64,000 nucleotides of DNA from contig NZ_CP088952.1 in the NCBI RefSeq assembly GCF_021165955.1, positions 2,852,001 through 2,916,000 of the forward strand, written 5' to 3'. Positions 47,009-56,328 of the stretch are shown in pieces. The position numbers and the translations under genes are program-made. Within the stretch, counting starts at the first letter, position 1. Each line of letters begins with the position of its first letter. This stretch comes from Massilia endophytica. Lineage in GTDB: Bacteria; Pseudomonadota; Gammaproteobacteria; Burkholderiales; Burkholderiaceae_D. The notes under the pieces are model-generated. The model had not been told where the DNA came from. It did not search any database and saw only the letters and a list, made by a program, of their open reading frames with translations.

Positions 47009-48378
47009 TGCGCTTTTTCCGCCTGCCTGTTGCGGCGGCGCTCGCCGGATCCTTCGGCGCCTGCGCCGTCCGCTGGCGCGCCGTCGGTCTGCACACGGCG
47101 ATGGCGGCGCTCGCCCGGTCCGCCTGCTTCCCCTCCCTGCCCGCGCCGGCCCGCACCGGGATTGTCGCCGGGGAGAACGACCTTGGCGCCATCCTTCAGG
47201 CGGTCCGCCCCTTCGGTGATGACCTTCTCGCCCGCTGCAAGGCCGGTGGCGATCTGCACCTTGTCCACCGTGGCCTGGCCTCTTGTTACAGGGCGCAGCG
47301 ACACCGTGCGGTCCTGGTTCAGCACATACACATAATCGCCCTTGCTGCCGTGGCGAAGCGCCGTCACCGGCACCATCACGGCATCGCGGATGGTGCGCAG
47401 TTCCAGGCGCACGTTCACGAACTGGCTGGGGAAGAGCGCGTTCTTCGCATTGTCGAAGCGCGCCTTTGCACGCACTGTGCCGGTTTGCGTGTCCACCTGG
47501 TTATCCAGCGCAGCGAAACGGCCGGTTTCGAGCTGCGTGGTACGAGTGCGGTCGAACGCCACGGCGGGCAGCGCCGCACCTTCGTGCACGCGGGCCATCA
47601 CGTCCGGCACCTGGTCCTGCGGAATGGAGAATTCGACGTCGATGGGCGAAAGCTGCGTGATCACGGCAATGCCAGCCGCGTCGCTGGAATTCACCAGATT
47701 GCCCACGTCCACCGCGCGCAGGCCTACACGCCCGGTAATCGGCGCAAGCACTTTTGTGTAGCCAAGATTGAGGCGCGCCGTGCCTTCCGATGCGCGGTCC
47801 GTCATGACGGTGCCTTCCAGCTGCTTCACCAGCGCGGCCTGCGTATCGACGTCCTGCCGCGCAATGGAGTCCTGCGAGAGCAGCGTGCGGTAGCGCTCCA
47901 GGGTCAGGCGCGCGTTCTCCAGCTGCGCCTCGTCGCGCTGGCGCTGGCCGGTGGCCTGCAGCAGCGCCATCTCGAACTGGCGCGGATCGATCTGGGCCAG
48001 CACCTGGCCTGCCTTCACCATCTGCCCTTCCTTGAACAGCACCTTCTGCAGGATGCCGGACACCTGGGGGCGGACGGTGGTGGTTGCCGCTGCCGTCACG
48101 GTTCCCAGGGCGTCCATTGTCACGGGCAGGTCCGCCTTCTCGGCGGCCGCCACGCCGACCGTGCTGGGCGGCGCCCCACGTCTACCGCCCGGCCCGCCTG
48201 CCCTGCCCTGGCCGCTCGCGCTGGGCCCGGCCGCATCCGTAGCCGGATGCGTGAGGTGCCAGGCGAGCCAGCCGAGGCCGATCATCGCGAGCACGGCAAT
48301 GATGGCGCCAACAATCCTGGCGCGCCTGCTGTGGCGGGGTTTTACGGGTGGTGTGGTCGGCGCGGAAGGCGAACTCAT
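47005..48378 (-). CDS. mdtA: RND efflux membrane fusion protein, MdtA-like
   Basis: The protein is 457 residues from the ATG at 48378 (AAGGAC upstream). A membrane anchor at about 20-43 is followed by a Gly/Ala-rich linker, lipoyl and alpha-hairpin domains (EKADLPVTMDALGTVTAAATTTVRPQVSGIL) and beta-barrel and membrane-proximal domains. It ends in a long Gly/Arg-rich tail. It bridges the permeases and the outer-membrane factor, and is the first gene of the four-gene efflux operon, with no local two-component regulator. Confidence 0.93.
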   Translation of the reverse strand: MSSPSAPTTPPVKPRHSRRARIVGAIIAVLAMIGLGWLAWHLTHPATDAAGPSASGQGRAGGPGGRRGAPPSTVGVAAAEKADLPVTMDALGTVTAAATTTVRPQVSGILQKVLFKEGQMVKAGQVLAQIDPRQFEMALLQATGQRQRDEAQLENARLTLERYRTLLSQDSIARQDVDTQAALVKQLEGTVMTDRASEGTARLNLGYTKVLAPITGRVGLRAVDVGNLVNSSDAAGIAVITQLSPIDVEFSIPQDQVPDVMARVHEGAALPAVAFDRTRTTQLETGRFAALDNQVDTQTGTVRAKARFDNAKNALFPSQFVNVRLELRTIRDAVMVPVTALRHGSKGDYVYVLNQDRTVSLRPVTRGQATVDKVQIATGLAAGEKVITEGADRLKDGAKVVLPGDNPGAGRRGQGGEAGGPGERRHRRVQTDGAPADGAGAEGSGERRRNRQAEKAQ

Positions 48379-48488
48379 CGCATGTCCTTCGTGGTCAAAA
48401 GCAATGTCAGAATGGCAAAAATACTCTAACACAGCACCTTCGCCACATTGCGTCACGGTGGATACAATTGACATGCGGAAACCCGCCC

Positions 48489-48547
48489 GGAGGCTCGCCA
48501 CCGGCCCCAAAAGCGCAGCGCCACCGGGCCGGAGCCTCGGTGGCGCT
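48489..48547 (-). terminator. Probable sppA terminator with alternative pairings
   Basis: On the minus strand AGCGCCACCG / CGGTGGCGCT (48547-48538 with 48526-48517) forms a 10-bp stem followed by GCGCTTTT. The motif CGCCACCGG occurs twice (48496-48504 and 48519-48527), so the CGGTGGCG arm can pair with either. CCGGCCC (48501-48507) can also pair with GGGCCGG (48526-48532). Mutually exclusive folds are therefore possible between sppA and the efflux operon. Confidence 0.55.
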
Positions 48548-48594
48548 GTCAGATCTGGTTACAAAGTCGCTACAAATCTCCTGGCGTGCGCTCC

Positions 48595-50454
48595 CTAATC
48601 CGGTGATTCGCAGAGGCAGTGGGCCAGCGCCATGAAGGGCTTGCGCTGGGCGCTCATTTCATTCAACCAGTTCAGTTCACCCGCAACCTGCTGGGCCACC
48701 CCGGCCGGTACGCCGGGCGCGAGCAAGGTGCGCGCCTGCTGGCCCACCGCCTGGGCGGCCGATGCGCCGAACAGTTCGAGCAGCCGGTCGAACTTCGAGA
48801 CCTCGCGTTCGATGTACACGATGCGAGGTTCGCCGGAGAGCTTGGCGCGGCGCGCCGCCGAACGCACTGCGTCGTTGAAGCCGCCCAGCGTATCGACCAG
48901 GCCCCGTTCCTGGGCCTGCGCCCCCGTCCACACGCGGCCCTGGGCCACGGCGTCGATCTTCTCGGGCGTGGTCTTGCGCGCCTGCGCAGCCTTGGCGGTG
49001 AATTCGCTGTACACGTGGCCGATGGCGCCCTGGATCAGCTGGCCGAAGCGCGGGTCCATCGGACGCAGGGGGTTGCCCGCGTCGCCCAGCCAGGTGGTGG
49101 GCTGGCCTGCCGTGTGGATGCCCAGCTTGTCCGCCACCTTGTCCACGGTCGGGAAGACCGCGAACACGCCAATGGAGCCGGTGACGGTGGAAGGATCGGC
49201 GATCACTTCATCGGAAGCCATGGAGATCCAGTAGCCGCCCGATGCCGCCACATTGCCCATCGAGACCACCACCGGCTTGCCCGCAGCACGGGTGAGTTCC
49301 AGTTCGCGGCGAATGAGTTCCGAGCCGAAGGCGCTGCCGCCGGGCGAATCCACGCGCAGCACAATGGCCTTGATGTCCTTGTCCTCGCGCGCCATGCGGA
49401 TCAGGTTCGAGGTGGACAGGCCGCCGATGGAGCCCGGACCCGCTACGCCGTCGCCGATCTGCCCCACTGCCATCACCACGCCCACCGCATCGCCCGTGAA
49501 TTTGGGGCTCAGGCGGCCGGCGTAATCCGCCAGCGTGACCTGGCGGAAGGACTTGCCTTCGATATCGCGTTCGCCGCGCTGGATCAGCAGCTCGCGGATC
49601 TGGTCGCGCGTCTTCAGCCCATCCACCAGCTTTGCGTCCAGCGCCAATTTGGCGAGGTTGCCGCCCGCCGCCTGCACGCGCGCGGGCAGCTCCTCGATGC
49701 CCTTGGCGATGGCGCCTTCGGGCAGCTTGCGCGCCTTCTCCACCTCGCCCGTATAGCGGCTCCACAGGTCCTTGTTCAGATAGGCCTCCGCTTCGGCCGC
49801 CTCGGGCGAAGGGCCGTTGCCGACGAAGGGCTCCGCGAAACTCTTGTAGGTTCCCACCTTCATCACGTTGACCGTCACGCCCAGCTTGTCGAGCGCGTCG
49901 CGGTAGTAGTTGCGGTACTGGCCGAAGCCATCCAGCACCACCGCGCCCATCGGGTGCATATAAACCTCGTCCGCGTGCGCGGCGATCTGGTACTGGCGCT
50001 GGTTGTAGCTCGAACCCCAGGCCACCACCTTCTTGCCGCTGGCGCGGAAACGGTCCACGGCCGCGCCGACCTCGCGCAGCATGGCCTGGCCGCCGCCTTC
50101 CATTTCGTCCAGCACCAGCACGGCCCCGGCGATCTGCGGGTCCTTCGCCGCCGCATCCAGCACGCGCAGCACGTCGCGCAGCTGTACGAACTTGCGCAGT
50201 TCGCCGCCGCTCAGGTTGGACATGAGGGCCGCGCGCGGATCGATGCTGCCCTGCTCCACCAGTTTGCCTTCCAGGTTCAGCACCAGCATGGTCTTGTTCC
50301 CCAGCGGCTTCGCGCCGCCGAAGAACAGCGCATACAGGAGCGCCACCAGAAGGATCAGGAATATCAGGTTGAACACGAAACGGCGGCTGACATCGACGGC
50401 ACGCCACAGCCAGCCGATGCCGCCACGGATGCGGGAGAAGACGGAACGGGACAT
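48595..50454 (-). CDS. sppA: Signal peptide peptidase SppA, 67K type
   Basis: This 619-residue protein has one N-terminal membrane helix (about 28-46) and two tandem S49 domains. The catalytic dyad is split between the halves: Lys204 in GTYKSFAEPF and Ser405 in NVAASGGYWI, matching Lys209 and Ser409 of E. coli SppA. It degrades cleaved signal peptides in the inner membrane. It starts ten bases after the symporter stop, so the two are likely co-transcribed. Confidence 0.95.
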   Translation of the reverse strand: MSRSVFSRIRGGIGWLWRAVDVSRRFVFNLIFLILLVALLYALFFGGAKPLGNKTMLVLNLEGKLVEQGSIDPRAALMSNLSGGELRKFVQLRDVLRVLDAAAKDPQIAGAVLVLDEMEGGGQAMLREVGAAVDRFRASGKKVVAWGSSYNQRQYQIAAHADEVYMHPMGAVVLDGFGQYRNYYRDALDKLGVTVNVMKVGTYKSFAEPFVGNGPSPEAAEAEAYLNKDLWSRYTGEVEKARKLPEGAIAKGIEELPARVQAAGGNLAKLALDAKLVDGLKTRDQIRELLIQRGERDIEGKSFRQVTLADYAGRLSPKFTGDAVGVVMAVGQIGDGVAGPGSIGGLSTSNLIRMAREDKDIKAIVLRVDSPGGSAFGSELIRRELELTRAAGKPVVVSMGNVAASGGYWISMASDEVIADPSTVTGSIGVFAVFPTVDKVADKLGIHTAGQPTTWLGDAGNPLRPMDPRFGQLIQGAIGHVYSEFTAKAAQARKTTPEKIDAVAQGRVWTGAQAQERGLVDTLGGFNDAVRSAARRAKLSGEPRIVYIEREVSKFDRLLELFGASAAQAVGQQARTLLAPGVPAGVAQQVAGELNWLNEMSAQRKPFMALAHCLCESPD

Positions 50455-50464
50455 GCGTTCTCCT

Positions 50465-51937
50465 TTACGAAACCACGGCGCCCGCAGGCTTGGCGCTGGC
50501 AGGCGCGGAAATCAGGAACAGGCCGCCCATCACGAGCAGGCCGTTAATCACGAGAAGCTCAAGGCCCAGCTTGTAGCTGCCCAGCAGCAGGTGCTGCTGC
50601 GATTCCAGGATAGCGCACAGCACGGGACCGGCCACCACGATCAGCGGCACCAGCTTGTCGTTCACCACGCGGCTGGTGAGGATGCCGAAACCGAAGAGGC
50701 CAAGCAGCGGGCCATAGGTATAGCCCGCCAGCTTCAGGATCACGCCGATCATGCTCGGATTATCGATCCACTTGAACACCATCACCATGACGAGGAACAG
50801 GGCGCAGAAGCTGAGGTGGACGGTGTGGCGCCAGCGGGTGCGCTGCTTCTCCGTGATGTCCTGGCGGCGCTGGATGCCCAGGATGTCGATGCAGAAGGAG
50901 GAAGTCAGCGCCGTGATGGCGCCGTCCGCGCTCGGGAACAGCGCGCTCACCAGCGCGATGAAGAAGATCAGCTGCATGGCGGCAGGCAGGTGGCCCATCA
51001 CCACGGCCGGGAAGATCTTGTCGCCGGTGGCGGTGACGCCAGCCTGCGGCGCGTACATGTACAGCAGGCCGCCCAGGAAGAGGAAGAGCGACATCACGAT
51101 CACCAGGATGAAGGTGAGCGCGATCATGTTCTTCTGCGAGTCGCCCAGGGTCTTGACGGAGATATTCTTCTGCATCATCTCCTGGTCCATGCCCGTCATG
51201 GCCAGCACGATGAAGACGCCTGCCAGGATCTGCTTCCACATGTAGTTGGGGCTATTGATGTCGGTGGTAAAGACCTTGGCCAGGCCGCTGGCCTGCATCT
51301 GCGCCAGGCTCTCGAACACGCCCAGGTTCATTTCGTGAAGCAGGAAGCCGACGCAGCAGACCAGGCCCACAAGCATGCCAGTGGTCTGCAGCGTGTCGGT
51401 CCAGACGATGGTCTTCACGCCGCCCTCGTAGGTATAGGCCAGGATCATGAGCAGGATCACGAGGTTCGTCAGCCAGAACGGCACACCCAGGCTGTCCAGG
51501 ATCGTGGCCTGCAGGATGTTCACCACCAGGTAGAGGCGCGCGGTGGCGCCCAGGGTGCGCGACACGATGAAGAAGGCAGCTCCGCTCTGGTAGGAGCGGC
51601 GGCCGAGGCGCACATCCAGGTAGTGGTAAATGGAGGTAAGTTTCAGGCGGTAGTACAGCGGCAGCAGAATGTAGGCGACGGCGAAGTAGCCGATCACATA
51701 GCCCAGCACGATCTGCATGTAGGCGAAACCGTCGTGTCCCACTGCGCCCGGAACGCTGATGAAGGTGGCGCCGCTCAGCGTCGTGCCCACCATGCCGAAG
51801 GCCACCAGGCCCCAGTTGGAGCTCTTGTTACCGATGAAGAAGCTGTCGTTGTTGGCATTGCGGGAAGTCCACCACGCCACGCCGAGCAGCAAGCCGAAAT
51901 ATGCGAAGATGACGAAAAACAGGAATACTGGCGACAT
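50465..51937 (-). CDS. Sodium:solute symporter (SSS family)
   Basis: The protein is 490 residues, starting at Met-Ser-Pro (51937). About 13 membrane helices are visible, with the SSS core NKSSNWGLVAFGMVGTTLSGATFISVPGAVG in helix 1 and the sodium-site region SALFPSADGAITALTSSF. It is related to PutP but more like the group found in Bacteroidetes and other environmental bacteria. Substrate unknown. The frame is open further upstream through dgt antisense sequence, which is not coding on this strand. It is divergent from dgt. Confidence 0.9.
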   Translation of the reverse strand: MSPVFLFFVIFAYFGLLLGVAWWTSRNANNDSFFIGNKSSNWGLVAFGMVGTTLSGATFISVPGAVGHDGFAYMQIVLGYVIGYFAVAYILLPLYYRLKLTSIYHYLDVRLGRRSYQSGAAFFIVSRTLGATARLYLVVNILQATILDSLGVPFWLTNLVILLMILAYTYEGGVKTIVWTDTLQTTGMLVGLVCCVGFLLHEMNLGVFESLAQMQASGLAKVFTTDINSPNYMWKQILAGVFIVLAMTGMDQEMMQKNISVKTLGDSQKNMIALTFILVIVMSLFLFLGGLLYMYAPQAGVTATGDKIFPAVVMGHLPAAMQLIFFIALVSALFPSADGAITALTSSFCIDILGIQRRQDITEKQRTRWRHTVHLSFCALFLVMVMVFKWIDNPSMIGVILKLAGYTYGPLLGLFGFGILTSRVVNDKLVPLIVVAGPVLCAILESQQHLLLGSYKLGLELLVINGLLVMGGLFLISAPASAKPAGAVVS

Positions 51938-52012
51938 ATACCATCCGAGAACGTAAAGAATCCGCCAGCAATATACACCGGAAATGCAGCCCCTCGTCGA
52001 GAACCTAAGGTA

Positions 52013-53227
52013 ATGTACTCCAACGACACAATCGACTTCGCCCGCCAGCAGGAAGCCCTCGTGCTGCCCCTCGAATACCGCGTTCACGCCCAGGCCGACG
52101 GCCGCAGTGTGGGCCGTGAAGAGTGCATGCGCGACTACGCGCGCGTGCTCTACTCCGCATCCTTCCGCAGGCTGCAAGGCAAGATGCAGCTGCTCGGCGT
52201 GGACGCCAACCGCTTCAACCGCAACCGCCTCACGCACAGCCTGGAGGTCGCGCAGATCGCCCGCTCCATCGCGGCGGACCTGGGCCTCGAACGCAGCGTG
52301 GTTTCGGAAACCTGTTCGCTCGCCCACGACATCGGCAACCCGCCCTTCGGCCACTACGGCGAGAAGATCCTGAACGAACTGGGTATGGAGCACGGCGGCT
52401 TCGAAGGCAATGCGCAGGCCTTCCGCATCCTGCGCACGCTGGAGAAGAAGCACCATGCCTACGCGGGCCTGAACCTCACGGTGCGTTCGCTGTTCGGCAT
52501 CACCAAATACTTCCACCTGCGCGCGGACAATCCGAAGAAGTTCCTCTACGACGAGGACCACGCCTTCCTCAAGCAGGAGCTGGGGCGGCATGGCATCGCG
52601 GTCCGCAAGAGCATCGATGCGCAGATCATGGACCTGGCCGACGAAATCGCCTACGCCGCGCACGATGTGGAAGATGCACTCAGCTTCGGCATCATCACCT
52701 GGGGCGAGATCCTGCACGAGTTCAAGATCAGCAAGGAGTTCGCCGAGGCCTTCGAGCCCTTCTCGCGCATCGCACATGATGCGCACGAAGAAGCGCTGAA
52801 GTGCGAGATGCAGGCGAGCTCCGAGGAATACTCCATCGTGCTGCGCAAGGAGCTCACCTCGCAGATCGTGCACGACCTGTGCCGCGATATCGCCGTGGTG
52901 GATGGAAAGAACGGCCCCGAGCTGGGCTACCGCAGCATGGCGCTGCTGGCCAAGGGTCTCAAGACCTTGCTGTGGAAAGCCATCCTGCGCAAGAAGGACG
53001 TGCAGCTGTACGAGAAGCGCGGCGAGAAGATCATCCGCGGCCTGTTCGAAGTGCTGACGGACACCCGCTACAACCGCGACAACATCCTCCTCCCGCCCGA
53101 GCTGCGCTGCCTGAAGGATTCGCGCGAGCGCCTCGTCATCGACTACATCTCCGGCATGATGGATTCATACGCGGCGCAGGAGTACGAAAAATACTTTGGC
53201 AAGGGCTCGCTGGACGCCATCTACTGA
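52013..53227 (+). CDS. dgt: dGTP triphosphohydrolase (dGTPase)
   Basis: The protein is 404 residues from the ATG at 52013 (CTAAGG upstream). HD-domain metal ligands are seen as His75 in NRLTHSLEVAQ and His105-Asp106 in SLAHDIGNPPFGHYGE, with the later Asp in DEIAYAAHDVEDA. The SFRRLQGKMQ segment is typical of Dgt. It hydrolyses dGTP to deoxyguanosine and triphosphate and so controls dNTP pools. It is convergent with the MFS gene, the stops lying one base apart. Confidence 0.94.
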   Translation: MYSNDTIDFARQQEALVLPLEYRVHAQADGRSVGREECMRDYARVLYSASFRRLQGKMQLLGVDANRFNRNRLTHSLEVAQIARSIAADLGLERSVVSETCSLAHDIGNPPFGHYGEKILNELGMEHGGFEGNAQAFRILRTLEKKHHAYAGLNLTVRSLFGITKYFHLRADNPKKFLYDEDHAFLKQELGRHGIAVRKSIDAQIMDLADEIAYAAHDVEDALSFGIITWGEILHEFKISKEFAEAFEPFSRIAHDAHEEALKCEMQASSEEYSIVLRKELTSQIVHDLCRDIAVVDGKNGPELGYRSMALLAKGLKTLLWKAILRKKDVQLYEKRGEKIIRGLFEVLTDTRYNRDNILLPPELRCLKDSRERLVIDYISGMMDSYAAQEYEKYFGKGSLDAIY

Positions 53228-53228
53228 G

Positions 53229-54437
53229 TCAGTGCGCGGCCACCCGCACCGTGCGCGGCGCTGCCGCCGCGGCGCGTGGATTGAGGCGGTCAAGGCGGCC
53301 GCTCAGCGCCGTCAGGCCGAATGCGCCCAGCACCACCAGCGCCCCGATCCAGCCCGTGTGCACCAGGCCAAGGTGTTCGACGATATGGCCGCCGCCCCAT
53401 GCGCCGCCCGCGATGCCGAGATTGAAGGCGGCGATATTCAGGCCGGAGGCCACATCCACCGCGCGCGGCGTGAAGTGCTCCGCCTGCTGCACCACATACA
53501 CCTGCAGGCCCGCCACATTGCCGAAGGCGACAGCGCCCCACAGCAGCACAGTGGCCAGCACAAGCCACTGGTTCGGCGCAGTGAAGGTCAGCGCCAGCAG
53601 CACGGCGGCCAGGCCGAGGAAGATAATCTTCAGCGCGCCGATGGGGCCGCGCCGGTCCGCCAGCTTGCCGCCCCAGATATTCCCCACCGCGACGGACACA
53701 CCGTACACCAGCATGACCAGGCCCACCGCGTTGGCGCTGAAGCCAGACACGCGTTCGAGAATCGGCGCCAGGTAGGTGAAAGCGATGAAGGAGCCGCCGT
53801 AACCCACCGCCGTCATGGCATAGACCAGCAGAAGGCGCGGCTGCGCCAGCACCTTCACCTGCTGCATCAGCGAAGCCGGTTTGCTGTGATGGATATTCGA
53901 GGGCACGAAGAGCAGGCTGCCGATAAAGGCGATCACGCCCAGCGCGGACACGGCGAGGAAGGTCTGGCGCCAGCCGAAGTGCTGGCCGATGAAAGTCCCG
54001 AGGGGCACGCCCGTCACCAGCGCCACGGTGAGGCCGGTGAACATGATGGCGATGGCGCTCGCGGCCTTCTCCTTCGGCACCAGCGAGGTGGCGATGGTGG
54101 AGCCGATGGAGAAGAACACGCCGTGCGCAAGGCCGGTGAGGATGCGCGCGGCGATCAGCGACTCGTAGCCCGGCGCCTGCCAGGCCAGCAGGTTACCGGC
54201 GGTGAACAGCACCATCAGCGAAAGCAGCAGCAGCTTGCGTGGCATCTTGCCGGTGAGCGCAGTCAGGACGGGCGCGCCGACGGCCACGCCCATCGCATAC
54301 AGGCTCACAAGGAGTCCGGCCGATGGCAGGGAAACGGCAAGGTCATTGGCAATGGTGGGGATCAGGCCGACGATGACGAACTCCGTCGTCCCGATGGCGA
54401 AGGCGCTGATGGTCAGCGCGAGCAAGGCAATTGGCAT
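53229..54437 (-). CDS. MFS transporter, DHA1 family (AraJ-like)
   Basis: This 402-residue protein has 12 membrane segments. The N-terminal ALTISAFAIGTTEFVIVGLIPTIA is the signature of the AraJ/YdhP/PbuE group of DHA1 exporters, which handle purines, arabinose-type sugars or drugs. The G-x-L-x-D-R-x-G loop motif is replaced by GKMPRK between helices 2 and 3 but retained as GGKLADRRGP in the second half. No regulator gene is adjacent. Confidence 0.9.
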   Translation of the reverse strand: MPIALLALTISAFAIGTTEFVIVGLIPTIANDLAVSLPSAGLLVSLYAMGVAVGAPVLTALTGKMPRKLLLLSLMVLFTAGNLLAWQAPGYESLIAARILTGLAHGVFFSIGSTIATSLVPKEKAASAIAIMFTGLTVALVTGVPLGTFIGQHFGWRQTFLAVSALGVIAFIGSLLFVPSNIHHSKPASLMQQVKVLAQPRLLLVYAMTAVGYGGSFIAFTYLAPILERVSGFSANAVGLVMLVYGVSVAVGNIWGGKLADRRGPIGALKIIFLGLAAVLLALTFTAPNQWLVLATVLLWGAVAFGNVAGLQVYVVQQAEHFTPRAVDVASGLNIAAFNLGIAGGAWGGGHIVEHLGLVHTGWIGALVVLGAFGLTALSGRLDRLNPRAAAAAPRTVRVAAH

Positions 54438-54539
54438 GGCTAAACTCCTGTAAAGTTAACGCCATGCAGTATCCCCAAGTTCTTTGTTTCGAAAAATACA
54501 GGCTCAAGCAGAAGAATTTTGATTCAGCCGCAATAATCC

Positions 54540-54749
54540 ATGAGTTCCGAAGCGCTTGCCCTCCTCCTCGTCCGTGAAATGCCCTATGGGAAGTACAAGG
54601 GCCGCAAGCTGGCGGATCTACCGGGCCACTACCTTGGCTGGATGGCCCGCGAAGGCTTCCCGAAAGGCGAACTGGGCGCCCTGCTCGCCCTGATGTACGA
54701 GCTCGATCACAACAACCTGCGCCCCCTGCTCGCCCCGCTGAAACGCTAG
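54540..54749 (+). CDS. DUF3820 family protein
   Basis: This 69-residue basic protein has the DUF3820 pattern MPYGKYKGRKLADLPGHYLGWMAREGFP. Family members are short cytoplasmic proteins, one of which was called a quorum-regulated virulence factor, but no activity is established. The domain resembles the exonuclease-associated motif found near DNA polymerase III epsilon homologues. It has its own 102-base upstream region. Confidence 0.88.
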   Translation: MSSEALALLLVREMPYGKYKGRKLADLPGHYLGWMAREGFPKGELGALLALMYELDHNNLRPLLAPLKR

Positions 54750-54965
54750 ACAAGCTCAGCGGCAATTGTGAGATCGCCTTATTGCTGTGTTACTTTTCAC
54801 TGAGGGTTTGTCCTACAAGCTACTGTCCTGAGTTCTTATTAATATGTCCACGCCGGACGACTACCATGGTCGCTCCTTTACATGACTTGCGCAGCGCTGG
54901 TTTTACTGCTGTGGCAACAGGTCAGGTAAAGGATGTGCAATGTTCATCAATTTAAGGAGAGAACC
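54750..54965. other. 216-base intergenic region before the KGG stress gene
   Basis: This stretch is less GC-rich than its surroundings and has no credible ORF. TGTCCT occurs twice 17 bases apart (in TTTGTCCTACA and ACTGTCCTGA). A strong AAGGAGA ribosome-binding site ends the region. It presumably holds the promoter of the stress-type gene, but I cannot fix -35 and -10 boxes. Confidence 0.4.
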
Positions 54966-55352
54966 ATGGCATCATCGAATCAAGGCGGTAATCAAGGCAA
55001 TCGTGGCGGTAACAAGCAATCCGGTCAGGGCGGCAACAATCAGAGCGGGGACACCAGTAACCGCGGCTTCGCTTCCATGGACCCGGAACGCCAGCGCGAA
55101 ATCGCCAGCGAAGGGGGCAAGGCAGCACACGCCTCCGGCAATGCACACGAGTTCACTTCGGAAGAAGCTCGCCGTGCAGGCTCCATGAGCCACAAGAACG
55201 ACGGTAATCGCCAAAGCGATTCCGACTCGGGTAACCGCGGCAGCAGCGGCGGTGGCAATTCTGCAGGCAGCGGTGGCGGCACTCGCGGTGGTACGCCTGA
55301 GCAACACGCGCAGGCTGGCCGTCAAAGCCACAAAAACGACGATAAGCGCTAA
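54966..55352 (+). CDS. KGG-repeat general stress protein
   Basis: This 128-residue, highly hydrophilic and Gly/Asn/Ser/Gln-rich protein is predicted to be disordered. Two KGG (con-10/YciG) motifs are visible: RQREIASEGGKAAHASGNAHEF, joined to TSEEARRAGSMSHKN, and a shorter TPEQHAQAGRQSHKN. Relatives include YciG and GsiB-like stress proteins induced in stationary phase or desiccation. A bidirectional terminator follows 58 bases after the stop. Confidence 0.85.
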   Translation: MASSNQGGNQGNRGGNKQSGQGGNNQSGDTSNRGFASMDPERQREIASEGGKAAHASGNAHEFTSEEARRAGSMSHKNDGNRQSDSDSGNRGSSGGGNSAGSGGGTRGGTPEQHAQAGRQSHKNDDKR

Positions 55353-55410
55353 GCGCTGAGTCGACCGGCGCATAGGGCGCCACCGTTTCCTGCCTAAGGA
55401 AACACCCGTC

Positions 55411-55436
55411 AAAAGCCGCTCGTCAGAGCGGCTTTT
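55411..55436. terminator. Bidirectional intrinsic terminator
   Basis: AAAAGCCGCTC-GTCA-GAGCGGCTTTT is an 11-bp perfect stem with A-runs and T-runs on both sides. It ends the KGG gene on the plus strand. The EamA gene on the minus strand ends inside its loop, so it also serves that gene. Confidence 0.95.
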
Positions 55437-56328
55437 GCATTGGGCGCCGCACGAACTGCGGCAGCGAGACCACGCCCGTGGTCAGCGCGCAGCCGCACAG
55501 GATCACCACGCAGCTCACGCCCATGCGCAGCGTGAATTCCTCGTGCAGGAAAAGCGTGCCCCACAGCACACCGAAAGCGGGAATCAGGAACAGCGCGCTC
55601 ATGGCCCGCGATGCGCCGAGGCGCGTGATCAGGCCATAGAACAGCACATAGGCGAAGGTGGTGCACAGGGCGGCCAGCGCCAGCAAGGCGCCCCAGCCCT
55701 GCCAGGACGGCGCGTCGGACGGCCAGCCGATCACCGTGCCCGGCGCCAGCAGAACGGCGGCGAAGAACTGGCTGCCCGCCGCAATCGTCATCGGCTGCGC
55801 GCCCGAGAGGTAGCGCTTCGTGAAATTGCCGGTGAAGCCGTACAGCAGCGTCGCGCACAGGCAGGCCAGCGCCGCCATCAGGGTCGCGAACGCGTCCGAC
55901 TGCATGTGCAGCTTGCCCGCCACCAGCATGAACACGCCGCCGAAGCCGATGGCCAGGCCCACAATGCGCTGTCTGCCCAGGGATTCGCCCAGCCAGAGGG
56001 CCGCAATCAGCGCCGCGAACAGGGGCGTGGTCGAACTGAGGATGGAGGAGAGCCCAGCCGAGATGTGCAGGGCCGCGTAGTTAAAGAGCAGGAAAGGCAG
56101 GGCCGCATTGGTCACGCCAACCAGCGCCACGCCCTTCCAGTAGCGGCGCAGGTCCGGCAGCAGGCCGCGCCACAGCACCAGCGGCAGCAGCATCAGCGAT
56201 GCGAGCACCGCGCGCAGGCCCGCCATGGCCCAGGGACCGAAAGCCGGCGCCGCCACGCGGATGAAGAGATAGGAGGCTCCCCAGATCGCCGCCACCAGCA
56301 CGAGCTGCATCATGTCGCTGCGCTTCAT
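55423..56328 (-). CDS. EamA family (DMT superfamily) transporter
   Basis: This 301-residue protein has ten membrane segments in two five-helix EamA repeats. The start LVLVAAIWGASYLFIRVAAPAFGPWAMAGLR is the typical first repeat. Such carriers export amino acids or metabolites, substrate unknown here. It overlaps the GST gene by four bases, and its last codons are part of the terminator stem. Confidence 0.92.
   Translation of the reverse strand: MKRSDMMQLVLVAAIWGASYLFIRVAAPAFGPWAMAGLRAVLASLMLLPLVLWRGLLPDLRRYWKGVALVGVTNAALPFLLFNYAALHISAGLSSILSSTTPLFAALIAALWLGESLGRQRIVGLAIGFGGVFMLVAGKLHMQSDAFATLMAALACLCATLLYGFTGNFTKRYLSGAQPMTIAAGSQFFAAVLLAPGTVIGWPSDAPSWQGWGALLALAALCTTFAYVLFYGLITRLGASRAMSALFLIPAFGVLWGTLFLHEEFTLRMGVSCVVILCGCALTTGVVSLPQFVRRPMQKPL

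Noticed and set aside
44168..47335. A 1055-codon plus-strand open frame opposite mdtB
   Set aside because: It is a His/Arg/Gln-rich shadow typical of high-GC antisense frames. The minus strand encodes a clear RND permease.
50465..52873. An 802-codon open frame containing the symporter
   Set aside because: The N-terminal 312 codons lie antisense to dgt. The symporter begins at 51937.
50033..53227. A 1064-codon open frame ending in dgt
   Set aside because: The first 660 codons run antisense to sppA and the symporter and have no family resemblance. Only 52013-53227 is dgt.
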